Shown one piece after another: positions 22,707-36,150 of a DNA stretch of 64,000 nt (positions are counted from its first letter, which is position 1; every line of letters begins with the position of its first letter). Source of the DNA: Vitellaria paradoxa (Eukaryota; Streptophyta; Magnoliopsida; Ericales; Sapotaceae). The notes beneath the pieces are model-generated. The model made no database searches, had not been told where the DNA came from, and saw only the letters and a program-made list of their open reading frames with translations. Position numbers and translations under genes: made by a program. The stretch spans positions 34,285,433-34,349,432 of the forward strand of contig CM034244.1 in assembly GCA_019916065.1 (NCBI GenBank). The letters are read 5' to 3'.

Positions 22707-24240
22707 TTGATAAAGGAAACTTGTTTTGTACTCTTCAAATAAAAATATTAAAAATTGTACATGTTTGTGCACATAAGTCCATGAGCAGCACAAATTAAGC
22801 AAGACAGCGAAAAAAAAATCATATAAAATAATATATAAATCCAATAAATATATGATAATATTGTTGACATAACTGAATTCTCCATGATTTGTGGAACGCT
22901 CTCTATTTTTTAATTTTCACGAGTAGCAAACCGTGACAACTCAATTGCCGCTTTTATGGACTTATTTTAATTTGATTAGTCTATAATTAATTGCAGCATT
23001 TTTTTTTCTTTATTTGGTCTTTTTATTATTTACATTTCTTTTGTACTGTTTTACATTTTCACAGATAATCTTCACCATTTCAGGTCATTACTATATATAT
23101 ATATATATATATATATATGATTCTTAAGTTTTGTATCTGTGTCATTTTTTTTTTTATTAACATAAGTTTACCATTGGGTATGTTCTTACACTTCTCGCTA
23201 AGATATTGTCCTTCTATCAAAAAGTAATTGTCGAAGTGTTTTTTAAATAGATTATTATGAATTTAAATAATCATGAAAAAATAAATTTTCTAAAATTATT
23301 AGTAATATTTAACTCTGCTATTTAAAAAATTAGGTTTCGTTTGATTAAAAAAAAAAAAGCTAGATTCGGAGTTTTTGTCTTATGTAAATTTTTCACCAAA
23401 ATTTATTTTTTTAAAGAAAACATAACTTTTAGGCATGTTAATTATAAAAGAATTATACTCATTTGGATAAAACATATATGTTTGAATAAGAAAATAATAA
23501 AAATTAATTTTTTTTTACTTTTATCCAAATTTATTATTTTTTTTTACCAATACAATTTAAACCCCTAAAATTTGTAGCTTTAAAAAATTAAATTTTGATA
23601 AAAAGAGTTGTATAAAACAAAAAAACTAAAAAAAAAAAGTTAGAAAAAAAAAATTTAGGTAACCAAGAAACTCAGTTTTTTTTTTAAATAAATCAAACGA
23701 AATCTTAATAGTTACTCCGTTCGTTGAAAACTGCAATAATTCGGTGCGCATTCTGAATTATCAAAAAAAAAGTCAAACGAAACCTCAACGGCCCTATTAC
23801 TTTAAAGTAATTGTTAAGAATTATTCATAAACTCTTAAATAAATTATCATCTCTACTTTTATTATATTTAATGTAATTTAAAGTGTATTTAAAGTAACAA
23901 AAAAAGATAAAATGAGATAAGTTATGAATTCGTTATTATATATAAAAAAATTAATAATTTTAAAAATTTTTATAATTTTTAAAAATTTTTTATTATGTCA
24001 AAGGGGCTTGATTTCAATTATACTGATTTAAAATCCCCAATTATCGGGAACATCGAGGCCTAGGCGTTTTATAGATTGTTTAAACGAGCAATCCAGCCGA
24101 TATTTCATAATAATTGGCGGCCACGTTGTAATAACACTCATTTACGAGGGGTATTATCATAAATATACCCAACATATATATTACTAAAAAGAAGATACCC
24201 CCAGATCTCCGGCCTCTGTTACTTGTCATTGGCTGCATCA
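22707..24240. other. Intergenic, AT-rich; no gene seen
   Basis: Contains an (AT)n run at about 23092-23118 and a degenerate copy of the family-D MITE near 23880-24004 (ATAAAATGAGATAAGTTATG). Open frames here are A/T homopolymer-driven and not called. Confidence 0.4.
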
Positions 24241-24269
24241 ACCATAAAGGCAAAATAAAAATTCTCAGA

Positions 24270-24293
24270 CTCTCTCTCTCTCTCTCTCTCTCT
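24270..24293 (+). repeat. (CT)n microsatellite in the bHLH 5' region
   Basis: A perfect CT run about 450 bp upstream of the start codon, probably in the promoter or 5' UTR. CT-rich leaders are frequent in plant genes. An (AT)n run lies at 24485-24514. Confidence 0.7.
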
Positions 24294-24480
24294 TCATTTC
24301 ACTGGCTCCCACTCTTGTTTTTGCTAGGCCACTGGCACCCACTCACCATCACAGCTAAATTACTTGTTCTGTTCTGCTTTTTTTTTTTTGTGGTCCAACC
24401 TGATACTATGTATTCTGTTTTTTTCCCTTTCCGGTGGCCTTGTTCTTGTTATTATCCTCTCTGATTTCTGTGGTTGGGCT

Positions 24481-24517
<37 letters not shown>

Positions 24518-24744
24518 ATGTATATGTATATACTTCTCTGTGCTAATGATTGGGTTATTTTTTTTCTTTGTTGCTGAAGTGGATTTGACGTTTCGATTTT
24601 GAAGGTTCTGGTCTGAGATCTTGAGCTGTGAAGTGATAAAATAGCTTGGTTTTTGGTGCGATTTAGTCGGTGTTTCAGATTTTTGTGTCGGTTTTCAATT
24701 TGATCTGGCGGAGAGAAAGAGAGAGTGTTTCGAGTATTTTATTA

Positions 24745-27236
24745 ATGGATTCTTCAGATCTGCAGCGGCGTCATCACCAGTATAGTCAACAGCAGCAGCA
24801 GCAGCAAACAATGAGTTCTGGCTTGATGCGGTACCGATCGGCGCCGAGTTCCTATTTTGCGAGTTTCCTCAACAGCGGTACCGATGGTGGAGGAAATTGT
24901 GACGAATTTCTCAATCATCGGCCCACGAGTCCAGAAACAGAGCGAATTTTGGCGAGGTTAATATCCGCTGATGCCGCACAAGACTCGTCGCCTCATAATC
25001 TAGAGCAAAATCCTTCGCAATTCATACCATCTATGAAGCAAGAGACTGACAATTTTCATCATCAAGAGAGCAGTGGATACCCTTCTGGTTCGCAGATGGT
25101 TTTTCAAAACCAATCTCGACCGTCCTTGCCAAATCAGAACTCGGCGGCATCGAATTCGATTACGATGGACCAGATGACTCAGATGAAGATGGGCGGTGGC
25201 GTTAGCAATTCGAATCTTATTCGGCACAGCAGTTCACCCGCCGGGTTGTTCTCCCACATCAATATTGAAAATGGTACCATCTTTCTTAGACTTTTGTTTG
25301 GTTTTTTTTTTTTTTAATTTAAATAAATCGCTGATACTTTTATGTACTGATAAAATTGATGTTTACGTTGGGATTCCCACATCGACTATGAAATAGGCTT
25401 GTGGTCTATAAAAAAAAAAAAAGCTTCACTCTTTAAGTTAGCTTTTAGGATAAGATAGGTTCAAGACACCCAACAGTTTATAGTTATTATCCCATAACTT
25501 CAATTATGAAATTTGAAGAACAAGGAGATGGTATTATTAGCTCTTTACAATTGACTAGTCATATTTTCAGTCAAATCAAGTCGGTTGCAGTGTGATTTTA
25601 GATGTAATCATTGGTGAGAAAGTGAGTTGATTCATATAGCTCTTGTTTTTGACTCATTTCAATTCAACTTTCAGCTTTATTTCTTATGTGATCAGAATTT
25701 GAGAACAAAGTTGAAATTATTCAGCAATTGGCTGGCAGGTTATGGAGTAATTGGAGGGGGCATGGGGAATTTTGGTGGTGGTAATGGTACTAATACAGAA
25801 GCATCCTATCCCTCTACAAACAGGTTGAAAGGGCAAATGGATTTCTCCTCAGGGCCGTCTTCTTCTTCAGGGCGAATGACTCCAATCTCAGAAAATGAGA
25901 ACAAAGGGATGGAAATGAGTGGCCTCAATGATCGAATTTTTGGCGAAGGTCACAGAAACGATCGTGATTATATCACTGGTTTCCCAATTGGTTCTTGGGA
26001 TGATTCGGTGATCTTGTCTGACAATTTCCTACAAAGAGCTGAAGAAGATGATAAAAAGGCATACTCTAGCATGAATGCATCTGAGAATCAGGTATACGGA
26101 GTTTTGGATCCAAAGTTATTTGGTTTCTCAACATGTCTAATTAATCTGATTGTAGCCCATGTTGTTGGTCAGAATGCTGAAGTTGGGAACTTCCCTCCTC
26201 CCACTGTATTATCTCATCACTTGAGCTTGCCGACAAGTTCAGCTGAGTTGTCTGCTATGGAGAAGTTACTGCAGTTTCAAGATTCTGTCCCTTGTAAGAT
26301 CCGAGCTAAGCGGGGTTGTGCCACTCATCCTCGAAGCATTGCTGAAAGGGTAGGATTTCTTAGTTTCTTTGTTCCCACTCTTGGCTGCACCTTTGTAATT
26401 GTTGCTACCATTGTGTTGAGCCGACTCAAATGCGGCCTGGCGGGACAATTACTCCTAATCATTTGGAAATTGCACTTGGGTTCTCTATTGTTTTTGAGCT
26501 GAACAAAAAAATTTCCTCACTAGTCACCCATAGCCAAAGGCAGAGCTAATAAGGGGTTGTGGTGGGCTATAACCCGATAACATGTTGGCCCGAAATATTT
26601 TTAGTATTAATAGTATATAACATTGTAGTCTAATTGTCTATACTCCAATTTAATGCCCATCTATAGCATATTTCTTTTGATCAATCAACTTTTAGTAGCT
26701 TTTGCCTTCACTTATCAGAAATTTTGTAGGTTTGCCACCCTTGAATGTGAAGTTGGAGAACTTTCAATAAAAACTTTAGGTATTTGCTGGAATATTCCCC
26801 TAATGCCACGGATATTTGTTTTACGAGCATTTTCAGGTCAGAAGAACCCGGATTAGTGAAAGAATGAGGAAATTACAAGAGCTTGTCCCAAACATGGACA
26901 AAGTAAAAAAGCTTCACTTGCGGTTTTCTCTTAAATCTCAGTACTGATATTAGGACTCCAAGAGCTAAACTTTTTCCCATACGTCTTTGCAGCAAACAAA
27001 CACAGCAGACATGTTGGATTTGGCTGTTGATTACATCAAAGACCTTAAGAGGCAAGTAAAGGTATGTATATATAATTTATCATTCAAGTTGAAACCTACA
27101 AAGTCTTCAAACAATATGATGCAGTACTCCGAATTGATTTTAGACTGTTCTTTGCCTTTGAATGTTTCAGACACTTTCAGAAAATCGAGCAAAATGCACG
27201 TGTTCAAATCAGCAGAAGCTAGCCCAAAAAGCATAG
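24745..27236 (+). CDS. bHLH transcription factor, FBH/bHLH122-130-like
   Basis: The CDS joins six exons: 24745-25273, 25739-26091, 26173-26349, 26837-26902, 26993-27061 and 27171-27236. All introns are GT-AG and the 1260 nt encode 419 residues without a break. ATG 24745 is the first in-frame Met. N-terminal family motifs are GLMRYRSAPSSYFASF, PTSPETERILARLISAD and HSSSPAGLF, with a CAG-encoded Gln tract at residues 15-21. The bHLH domain spans about residues 340-392, with KRGCATHPRSIAERVRRTR giving the His-Glu-Arg DNA contacts of E-box/G-box binders; helix 2 is TADMLDLAVDYIKDLKRQVK. The C-terminal NRAKCTCS tail is typical. The family acts in the nucleus, in flowering, stomatal and drought responses. 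The exact orthologue cannot be fixed here. Confidence 0.93.
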
Positions 27237-28271
27237 GAAATGACTTGCTTCTCTGTAAAAATTAAGGAAACAGTAAATTAGATAGAAATGAAGCCCGGTC
27301 CCTTTGGATGTTTTAAAGGGAGGAGAGAGAAAAGCTACTAACTATTGCAGTATCGGATTTAGACTATTGATGAATAAATGAAATCTAACTAAATGTATGG
27401 TAAATTTTCAATTTAATGCAGCTTGTGTTTTTAGTTGAGGACCTCCGACCATCTTTAGGGACACCCAGGAGCACGTCCAAGGAGTTGGGGCTTTTAATTT
27501 TCTCTGTTGTACGTAGTTTGTTACTTTTATTTCCTCTCTTGAATAAATAAAATGGCTTGGTGCCGTATCTCTTCTTCAACAACAAGATGACGATTGTGCT
27601 ATTAATGGCCAAAAGAAATGGGCAGGAAACAAGCGGGGGCCCTCTTTTGTTTTCCGACGATTTGTAACCCGCGGCAACTAACCTTTCTTGTGTCCGCTGA
27701 GTAAATCTACAAGTGAAGTAATACTAGGGACAAAGGATTTTATGACGGGGGTCAAAAAAATTCCAGCAAAAAATTAAATAATTATGATCTAAAAAAATTG
27801 ATATTTATCTAGAGTGGAAAATTTTGATGGAAATATAATCAGAAGTGTGATTTTTGTCGAAAATCGAATTATATCAGTAATTTTATTATACTAAAAAAAT
27901 TGATAGAGAGAATGAATGTATAAGGAAGCACGTGAAAGCGTTATGATAATTAGGGAGAATATAAATATGAGGGTTAAACCAAGAGATTTGTGGGTTTTTA
28001 TTAAAAAGAATAAAAATAATTTATTACTTTTTTATTAATTTTTCGTGTGAGTTCTATTATAGAAGATTAAGTTGCTTGGGACTTTTTATTTGTCAAAAAG
28101 GAGGTCATGTAAAAAGATAAAGGTAATTGATATTTGTGATTTATATTAAAAAGGTGGACAAATAATTTTTTTATTTTCTATTTTACGTAAATTTCAATAT
28201 AAAAAGTTTAGTTGACGGGAGACTTTCATTTGTTCACGGCCATTGTTAAAGAAATATTTATTTTTTAATAA

Positions 28272-28308
<37 letters not shown>

Positions 28309-28951
28309 TAAGTTTATACTAAAGTTAGGTGTTATGGCGACCTCTTACCCTATACTGGCCTTGTCCTTGTGTACGACGAATGTATTAATTTCTTGTTTTA
28401 TTTTGGATTAATTTTATTTTCATTTTATCTAGCATTGGTCTAAGATTTTATTTAATTAATTGTCTTTTATATTTTGAGTAAAAAACTATTTATAATTCCT
28501 ACATAATTTAGATTATATTTCTTTTCATAAATTGGATAAAAAAAACTTTTAGAAAAATCTATTTTAATAAGAATTAGGTTTAGGATTAATATTTTTCTTT
28601 TTATAAATAAGAAGTTTTGTAAATATTTTACGCATACTTTAGTAATTGTGTTTTTGTTTTCGGTAACTTTTAGGCATTTACATTTTCCTAAGAAAATGAA
28701 AAATGATTTAATTTTTTATTTCAACGGTACGTGGATTTTTGTATTTTCAAACATTTTTTGTAATTTTCTTTTTTAGTATGACTAAATTCTTAAATGTTAC
28801 AAAAAAATAAAATAAAATTTAAACTTTCACAAAAAAAAAAAAAAAGAAAAAGTCATATAAGACCAAAAAAATATTAAAAATAAGAATAAGACAAGTTCTT
28901 TTAATATTTGTATATAAATATTTGTATTATTATATGCAGTAGCTTCATTTA
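27237..28951. other. 3' flank of bHLH gene and intergenic DNA
   Basis: AATAAATAAAATGG near 27543 could be the polyadenylation signal. Beyond it the sequence is AT-rich, with an (AT)n run at about 28268-28304 and no supported frame. Confidence 0.45.
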
Positions 28952-29108
28952 GGGCTTATTTGGCCACACCAAATTTTACTAAAACTCACCAACTTTAACT
29001 AATTTTTGTACTTTTTTCGAATCAAAAATTTTCACCTATCACCTTTATATCACATCTTTTCATTTTTATTATACTTTTACCTTCACTTTTTGTCTACCAA
29101 ACACCCTT
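28952..29108 (+). mobile_element. Tourist-like MITE, 157 bp (family A)
   Basis: Ends GGGCTTATTTGG and CTACCAAACACCCT; TTA on both sides (28949-28951, 29109-29111). Internal sequence aligns with 18250-18404. Confidence 0.75.
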
Positions 29109-29296
29109 TTAGTGGTTACTACTTGGTGACCACAAGTTGGCGGCCCGTTTATAATAATTTAAATTTATATTTTTCAATTAAAAAATTAATAAATTAATAA
29201 AAAATTAATAAAAAATAATAAAAATTGTAATTTAGTAATTTGTGTAGTGAGATAAAAATGAGTAATTTTAAGATATTTTTGATTTTTTTTTAATAA

Positions 29297-29425
29297 ATGG
29301 TGTGTTCGGAGTGATAAAAAATGAGATAAACTGAGATAAGTTGTGAATTCGTAATTCGTATAATAAGATAAAAAGTGAATAATTTTAAAAATTTTTAAAT
29401 ATTTTCAAAAGTTTACGACAAATCA
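29297..29425 (+). mobile_element. Degenerate MITE (family D)
   Basis: Starts GGTGTGTTCGGAGTGATAAA and contains GAGATAAACTGAGATAAGTT. The same words occur, inverted, at 32161-32322, and near 19388-19510 and 50100-50250. The right terminus is unclear. Confidence 0.4.
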
Positions 29426-29935
29426 AGTCTAAGTACTAGTCGTATTTCAACCAAGAAGAACGCAGTGGTACTTGACTCGCTTTCTTTACTTAAAAGCAAC
29501 CAGCTATAAGCTGATCAAAATTTGGATTCTTGGAATTGCTTGAAAGTGGTAGGCTGACAATGGTTGGTAACTAGAGGATAAGATAAAATAAATTAAATTA
29601 AACTAATAATGAAAGATGGGCATTGGACCCTAGGGAAGCAAGTATGAATTCAACTGAGGTTTCGAAAATAGGTTGTACCTAGAAATTTAGGAATACAATT
29701 TACAATTTGGCAGAACATTGAATTATCCATCTGTTAATCACCCAGAATTGATTTTTAAAAATAAAAATTTTAATTTTAAATGGTGAGATATCCAACCACA
29801 AATAATTATTCACAAACTTTCAATCATAATATTACCTAACCCATTTAAAAGAACCAAGATACAACCACGAAATTGGGATTAACTAATATTTTATAAATAT
29901 ATATATATATATTTTATTGATCGTGCGAGACATAT

Positions 29936-30250
29936 GGGTCCGTTTGGAAATAGTAGTTGTTAGTCAATGCTAATGGCTACTTCAACATTAGTTAAATTTT
30001 TTTACTTTCTTATATTTTAATTTTCTTTTAAACTTTCAAGAGTAAAAATATCAATTTAACAAAGACAAGTTAGTCACTTAAAAAAAATATATTTTTTTCT
30101 TTTTCAAACACAAAATTAGCTAGTTTTTTTTTAGGTAGCTACTAGTCATTAGTCATTTTTTTTTCCTTCTCAAACACAAAATTAATTGACTTTTTTTTTA
30201 GTTAGCTACTAGCCATTAACCAATGTTAATTATTTCCAAACGGAGCCATA
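29936..30250. mobile_element. MITE, about 310 bp (family B)
   Basis: The left end GGGTCCGTTTGGAAATAG pairs with the right end TTATTTCCAAACGGAGCC. The body has two direct copies of a TCAAACACAAAATTA...TTTTTTTTTAG segment (30103-30150 and 30169-30215). The target duplication is not resolved. The 460 bp before 30732 hold nothing else. Confidence 0.6.
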
Positions 30251-30731
30251 AAATCACAAGTGCTATTGATGGAACAAAATCATAATAGTGCCAAATTTAA
30301 TTTCTAAAACAATTAAGAAAAAATTATTTAAATAACTACATGTCACTTTTATACTCTTTTTAATTTTTTGGCAAACCAAATTTGACCTAATTCATTATTG
30401 AGAAGAGCATGTTATGACGAAAAAAAAATGTGTTTTTTGAAAGGGTTAAGGTAGGGTTATCTTGAGATCACTTGGTAACTAAAAAAATTAATAAGTTTTT
30501 TCAAAAAATTACAAACTGGTAAAAAAATTAATTTTTTATGCATTTAGTAAATTTGAATAAAATTGAAAAATTTATAACTTTGATGTGCGGGTAATTTTTA
30601 TGTATTTGATAAAAATATTTAATTTTTGATGAAAAATTCAATATACTTTTGTAAACATTCAACTTTAATACAAAAAAAATAAAAATTTAAAAAAATTAGA
30701 AAAAGTTGCAAGTTACTTAACAGACCTTTTA

Positions 30732-31091
30732 GGTTCCGTTTGAAATAAAAAAAAAAAAAAAGATAAAATATGATTTTGGGTTAATTTTGGTGTCATTTTT
30801 TTTTTTGAAAGTAGTAAACCGTGGGAATGATTTTCTAAATCTGTTCTCACGGATTAAAAAAAAAGTCACAAAAAATAGCGACAATAGTACTCGTTTAAAA
30901 GTTTTTAACATAAAGAATATAATTGTATAAAAAATTTACACATTCGATTAACGTACTTTCAGATTTTTTTTATTTTTTAACGAAATATTAGAATTTTTTT
31001 AAAATTAGTGATTGTGAAAAAATAGAGATAGAGGGGTTGTTAAAGATTTATAAAATTTTTATAGAGAATTTTAGTATTGCCAAACCGGCCC
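30732..31091. mobile_element. MITE, 360 bp, TTA-flanked
   Basis: Ends GGTTCCGTTTG and CAAACCGGCCC (8 of 11 bases pair), with TTA at 30729-30731 and 31092-31094. AT-rich body, no frame of note. Confidence 0.55.
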
Positions 31092-31094
31092 TTA

Positions 31095-32160
31095 TTGAGA
31101 TCTCAACTGTTTGGGTATACGATAAATGGACCCACCTTAATCGAAAAGTAAGTAGGAACACCCATTGAATCCCGTGGTAAGTGCAGAAACACCTCATACC
31201 ACTACATTTGTCGTTTAAATTTTAAATGATTTTTATCATTTAAAGTGAGTTAAATGACCAAAATACCATCTCCTTTGACTCATTGGCACGTGTGAACTGA
31301 CGGAATTACCCCTTATAATCCAAAAATAAGAAACCAATCCACCTCATTTGACGGTTGTTTCAAATTTAAAAAAAAAACGTTGATGAAATACTATTATTTT
31401 TTATTTATTTTTGCCCATGCTACCATACGAAAATAATAGATTGAATTTTACAATAATACAAACGAGGAAAATGTTATTATGTTTAAATCTATACAAAATG
31501 CAAGCCTAGTAAATATAGATTGTGTAAAATTCAATAAAACAAAAAGCATTAGGCCAAAAGATGAGGTTGTGTGAGGACACTTTTAAATCTTAAGGCAATC
31601 TTAACAAGTTATACAGGCAGGGACTTACCCAAAAAAAAGTTATACAAGGCAGGGGGGTGCCTGCCTGCCTACCCCGTATAACTTTTCAAGGCAATCCTAA
31701 CCCCTCCTGATAATGAGGGTCATTTTAAAAAAAAAAAAAAAAAACTTGAAAATACATATAGCCCAGTGCAAATCAAGGAATGAAATCAACCATGTGTAGA
31801 AGTAAAGAAGGTGCAAGACTTTTACATGAAACTTTTATAACGAAAAGAGGAAAATCATAAGTCGTATACAAAAGGTTAGTCAAAAATTTTTTAATAACAG
31901 TGCGGATTACAAGTTGTAAAAATACAAATGACAATTAAATCCATAATCCCTTGTGTAGAAACCTCATTCCCGTCCACGATGAATCCCCTTGGTAAAAACT
32001 TCAATCTTCGAGCTTTTAAATATTTAAAAGCGGATGTCTATTAAGCTTTTTGTTGGCTAAGAAATCAGAGAATTTTTTTGAGACACCGATACGTTTGATT
32101 ATTTTAGTCTTCAATCTATTTGAAATCTAGGGAGGAGATTTTTTTTTTTTTTTTTTTTAT
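31095..32160. other. Intergenic, no gene seen
   Basis: Low-complexity and AT-rich. A short inverted repeat AAAAGTTATAC / GTATAACTTTT brackets a GC-rich loop at about 31635-31690. No function is suggested. Confidence 0.4.
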
Positions 32161-32322
32161 GGGTCGTTTGATTTACTGAAAAATTTCTAAAAAATTCTAT
32201 AAATCTCTGTTAACTTTATATCACATCAACTTTTTCTCTTACTGCACGCATTACGAATTATCCTCAAACCACAATTTATCTCAATTTATCTCACGTTTTT
32301 CTTACTCCAAACAAATCCTTAA
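32161..32322 (-). mobile_element. MITE-like element (family D)
   Basis: The left end GGGTCGTTTGATTTA pairs loosely with the right end TTACTCCAAACAAATCC. The minus strand carries GTGAGATAAATTGAGATAAA, shared with 29297-29425. Confidence 0.45.
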
Positions 32323-34417
32323 TATAACGCACAACAATCTACAACTAAATAGAAGTTTGTTTAAAATTCTCATTTGCTCATTAGACGAAGTTTTTAGTCA
32401 TCATAAACCCCTATAACATGCATTCTACCTTTTTCCTGTTGAGATTGTAAGCGAATCCAAATGACCACTTCTAATAAGAAATAGAACCTAAGACACGTTT
32501 CTGTAATTTTTAATTATTGTCGGCAAGTGTCCCAGTGAATATATTTGCCACTCAAACTGTTAATTTGTCATATTTCCTAAAGAGTTTCCTATTATGAAGA
32601 ATAAAAATACTGATATGCTTTTGCTGTTTTCTGCTATGTTATTCTAGACATTGTCAACTTTAATCACCATCCACCAAGCTGTGTACATGATTAACATCTT
32701 AGCCAATGCCTAATATACAAGCTTTGATATCCATGATTTATTCATAATTACCAATCTCTAAAAACATAAATTTAACAAACATAATTTTATTTTAAATACA
32801 AAGCCACATACAATATATACAAATATGAGGAATTTATAGCTAACCATTGAAACTTTTCACCTCAATTTCCTAAATTAAAAATAAATTTGTTTCTATTTTG
32901 ATTATTAGTTTGAAAATAAGAAGAATTTCTATTCTACTCCTCGATACACAATATAACTATTTATTGCAATGATATAATAAACAAGTGTGATTATAAGTTT
33001 ATGACTCGGATACTATAGTTAGTTTTTTTTGGAATATCAAGTATAATAAAGTAAAATAAGTAACATAAATTTCTTATTATTCAATAAGCAGAATGAGATC
33101 AACGTAAATCAAAGAGAACTCACAAGATTTGTTAATCTTCAAGGGAATTTAACGAATAGAATTTTCTAATCTCCAATAAATAGATGGATATTAAACACAT
33201 ATTAGAGTAGAACAAAAAAAAATTCATTAATCTTCAAGAAAGTAAGCCAACAAGTGGCAAAGTTTACGCGTAACTGAACAAAAAAATAAAAATACAAAAA
33301 AAAATATAAAATACCCAATTATTAAGGTGTTGAGTATTATTTTTTAGTCATATTGAGACAGTTTCATACTTTGCCCCTTCCTTCTTTTAACAACTAGTTG
33401 TGGAGTAGTTTGTAACACATGATTTATATATTATATAATCTTAAGGCATAGAAAACATAAATTTTTGAATATTAAGCAAAATATCATTCTTACACAAATA
33501 ACAGTTAGAACACATACTTGACATTGAAGGTATCCATTTGATCAATCAAATTATGTTTCCTAATGAATATAAACTAGTTTATCTCCCTTATCTCTTTCTT
33601 ATCTTTTTCTATAGGGAAAATTTTGATGGCTATGTCTATAACCCTAATGTGGCTAAGAGGGGTCCCAATTTTATATATAATTATATTATATATATATCTT
33701 AACAATTAATTCATTACATCCCTCAAGTAACTAAGTAAAAGATGGAGATTTGTTTGCTATTAATTATAAATACAAATTATAAATAAAATCTTTTATTTAT
33801 GCAATATGAATTATAACCAAAACATATCCCATAAATCAAGCCATATAATTAAGGAAATATTTTACATAATTTTCTACTTGATTTAATTCAAAATTCTATG
33901 TTAAATGTTTAGGGAATTAAACAAATAAGTATTTTAAATATTTTTAACTGTCCAATTACCACTTTTGTCCTCTTTTGGCTGTTGATTGGGTTAGAAACTA
34001 CCAAGTAACTTTCATATGACCAATTTTATTTTTGGGTAAGCATCATATTATTTTATTTTCTTATTTTTAATATTTTTATTTTCCTTTAAATAAATTAAAA
34101 TTTATTCATTGTATTAACCATATGGAGGCTGAAGATAAAAAAAAATGAAATAAAGATATTTTGCTCTTAAAATTGGTCCACCATTTTGAATTTCAATTAT
34201 TTTTCAAACCCAACGGCTAGCAAAACGGTCAAAATAAAATAGAAGGAAAAAAAGAAAAAAGAAAAACAAGGTACACGTGTAAAAAACACAGTTGTCGTCA
34301 ACCTTTCCAGTTTTTCCCTCTCAAATACCAAATTTGAATACACGCCCTGTACAATTCAATATATACGTACAAACATGTACAGTCGCTTCAATCACGCCCT
34401 CTATCTTTCTTTCCGCC
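32323..34417. other. Intergenic and promoter side of the coiled-coil gene
   Basis: AT-rich with no frame. An ACACGTGT core lies near 34273, about 145 bp upstream of the start codon at 34418, and could be a G-box of that gene. Confidence 0.4.
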
Positions 34418-35294
34418 ATGGAAGACGACCGGCGGAGTGGATTCGCCGGTGCGCCGCCTCCTTCTTTGGTGTCTCTGACTCCATTCTCGCCTTCAGTCTC
34501 GCCCTCTCCGCGCCGGCTATCTAGCCATTTCATTCATCCGAACCGACCGGTTCGAGCTGCGAGACAACTGGCGTGGGTCTCTCTTCAGGGTCAGATCGTC
34601 GGCGCAGAAGAAGCCAGCTCAGCCGAGAACCATAGGCGGCGGGTGAAAGCCGAGGAAGTCGTGGCTTGGGAGCTATTCAGCCCCGTTCAACGGATTCTCA
34701 TAGTTTGCTGTGGTTGCCGCTGCAGCCGCAAATTCGAAAAAGAACAAAACAGATTCATCAGCTCAGAAATCTGTCGAATTCAGGGTTAGTCATTAAGAGT
34801 CTGTTTGACTATTCATTTTTTCCCCGTTGTGCTACTGCCAAATTTATGCGCGCTAGGGTTTGGGATCTTAAGTTATTAATTAATTGAATTTTTTATTGCG
34901 GATTATGCATGATTACTGTTTTGGATTTTATTTTTCTGTTTTCCGGAGGTATTGATTGGTATTGTCATTAAATAGGTTTGCTTAAATTCTTTTAGTACTG
35001 TTAATTTTATTAATATGTTTTAGGATTTAGCGGTTCTGGTTCTTGGGTTTGTTTAATGCATATGCAGCCGTTGGAGTTTCCATTAGATTGCACATATTGT
35101 CAGCTTAAACATTGATTGATAGAAACAAAAGAAAATACTTTTATTTTATTATTCTCTCCCTTGTCCCTTTCCCTTCTTTCTGAAATTTCATAAATAAAAT
35201 TCATTTTTCATTCTTTATGTCTTTCTTCGCCAAAATGGATTTTTTGGGGCGCATTTTATATATGTTATTTACTTTTTCCGGTCAAACTTTGAAG

Positions 35295-35790
35295 AGATAA
35301 AGGCTTAAAAATATGGAAAAAAAAAACTACTAAAAAGCTATTTTTTCGCATTGATAACCAAATTTTTAACAACTTTTTTGAGTTTTTTTTTTTAACCAAA
35401 AGTTACTAATTGGAACTTTTTATGTATTTGGTCAAATATTCATAACTTTTAGCAACTTTTTATTGTACTCATTTGGCACACCAATTTTTTGTAATAAAAA
35501 ATTGCTGAAAATTGGTAAATTTTGCTAAAAATGACTAAAAGTGGCAAAAAAATTGCTAAAATTTGGTTCTTGCCAATGGACTTGGTTTGCTTGCATAAAA
35601 AATGCAACTTTTAGTAATTTTTACCTAGTTGCTTGCTTGGCAACTTCCAATTTTAGCAAATTTTTGTCCAAATAATTTCTAAAGATTTCTCAATTTTTTA
35701 CCAAATGACCAAAATTATTAAAAATTATTGAAAGTTGGTGAAATTTTCAAAATTTTAGCAAACATATAAAAAGTTTCAATTACAAAAAAT
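35295..35790. repeat. Intronic low-complexity repeat (AAAATTGCTAAAA family)
   Basis: The first intron holds dense variants of TTTTAGCAA/TTGCTAAAA in both orientations, resembling MITE subterminal sequence such as 40633-40828 and 46630-46922. No clear termini. Confidence 0.4.
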
Positions 35791-36150
35791 TGTTAAGATT
35801 TACTAAAGTTTCACCTTTGTGGTGTGTGTGTGTATAACCAAACGCAAACAATAGTTTGGTAAAAATACTGTCAACTTTTTACAATGACTTTGTGCAGAAA
35901 GTTGCTAAAATTTTAGAAGTTACCAAATGAAAAATTTTTCAAATTTGCTAAAAGTTATTCAAAAAGTTGTTAAGATTTACTAAAAGTTTCACCCCTTTTT
36001 TTTGGTTGTGTGTGTGTGTGTGTTTGACCAAATGCAAACAATAGTTTGGTAAAAATACTATTAACTTTTTACTATGATTTTGTGCAAAAAGTTGCTAAAA
36101 GTTAGAAGTTACCAAATGGGAAATTTTTCAAATTTGCTAAAAGTTGTCCA
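35790..36150 (+). repeat. Tandem duplication, two units of about 180-190 bp
   Basis: Unit 1 (35790-35966) and unit 2 (35967-36150) share TTGTTAAGATTTACTAAA, a (GT)n run, CAAACAATAGTTTGGTAAAA and TTTTTCAAATTTGCTAAAAG in the same order. The GT and T tracts differ in length. Located in intron 1 of the coiled-coil gene. Confidence 0.75.
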
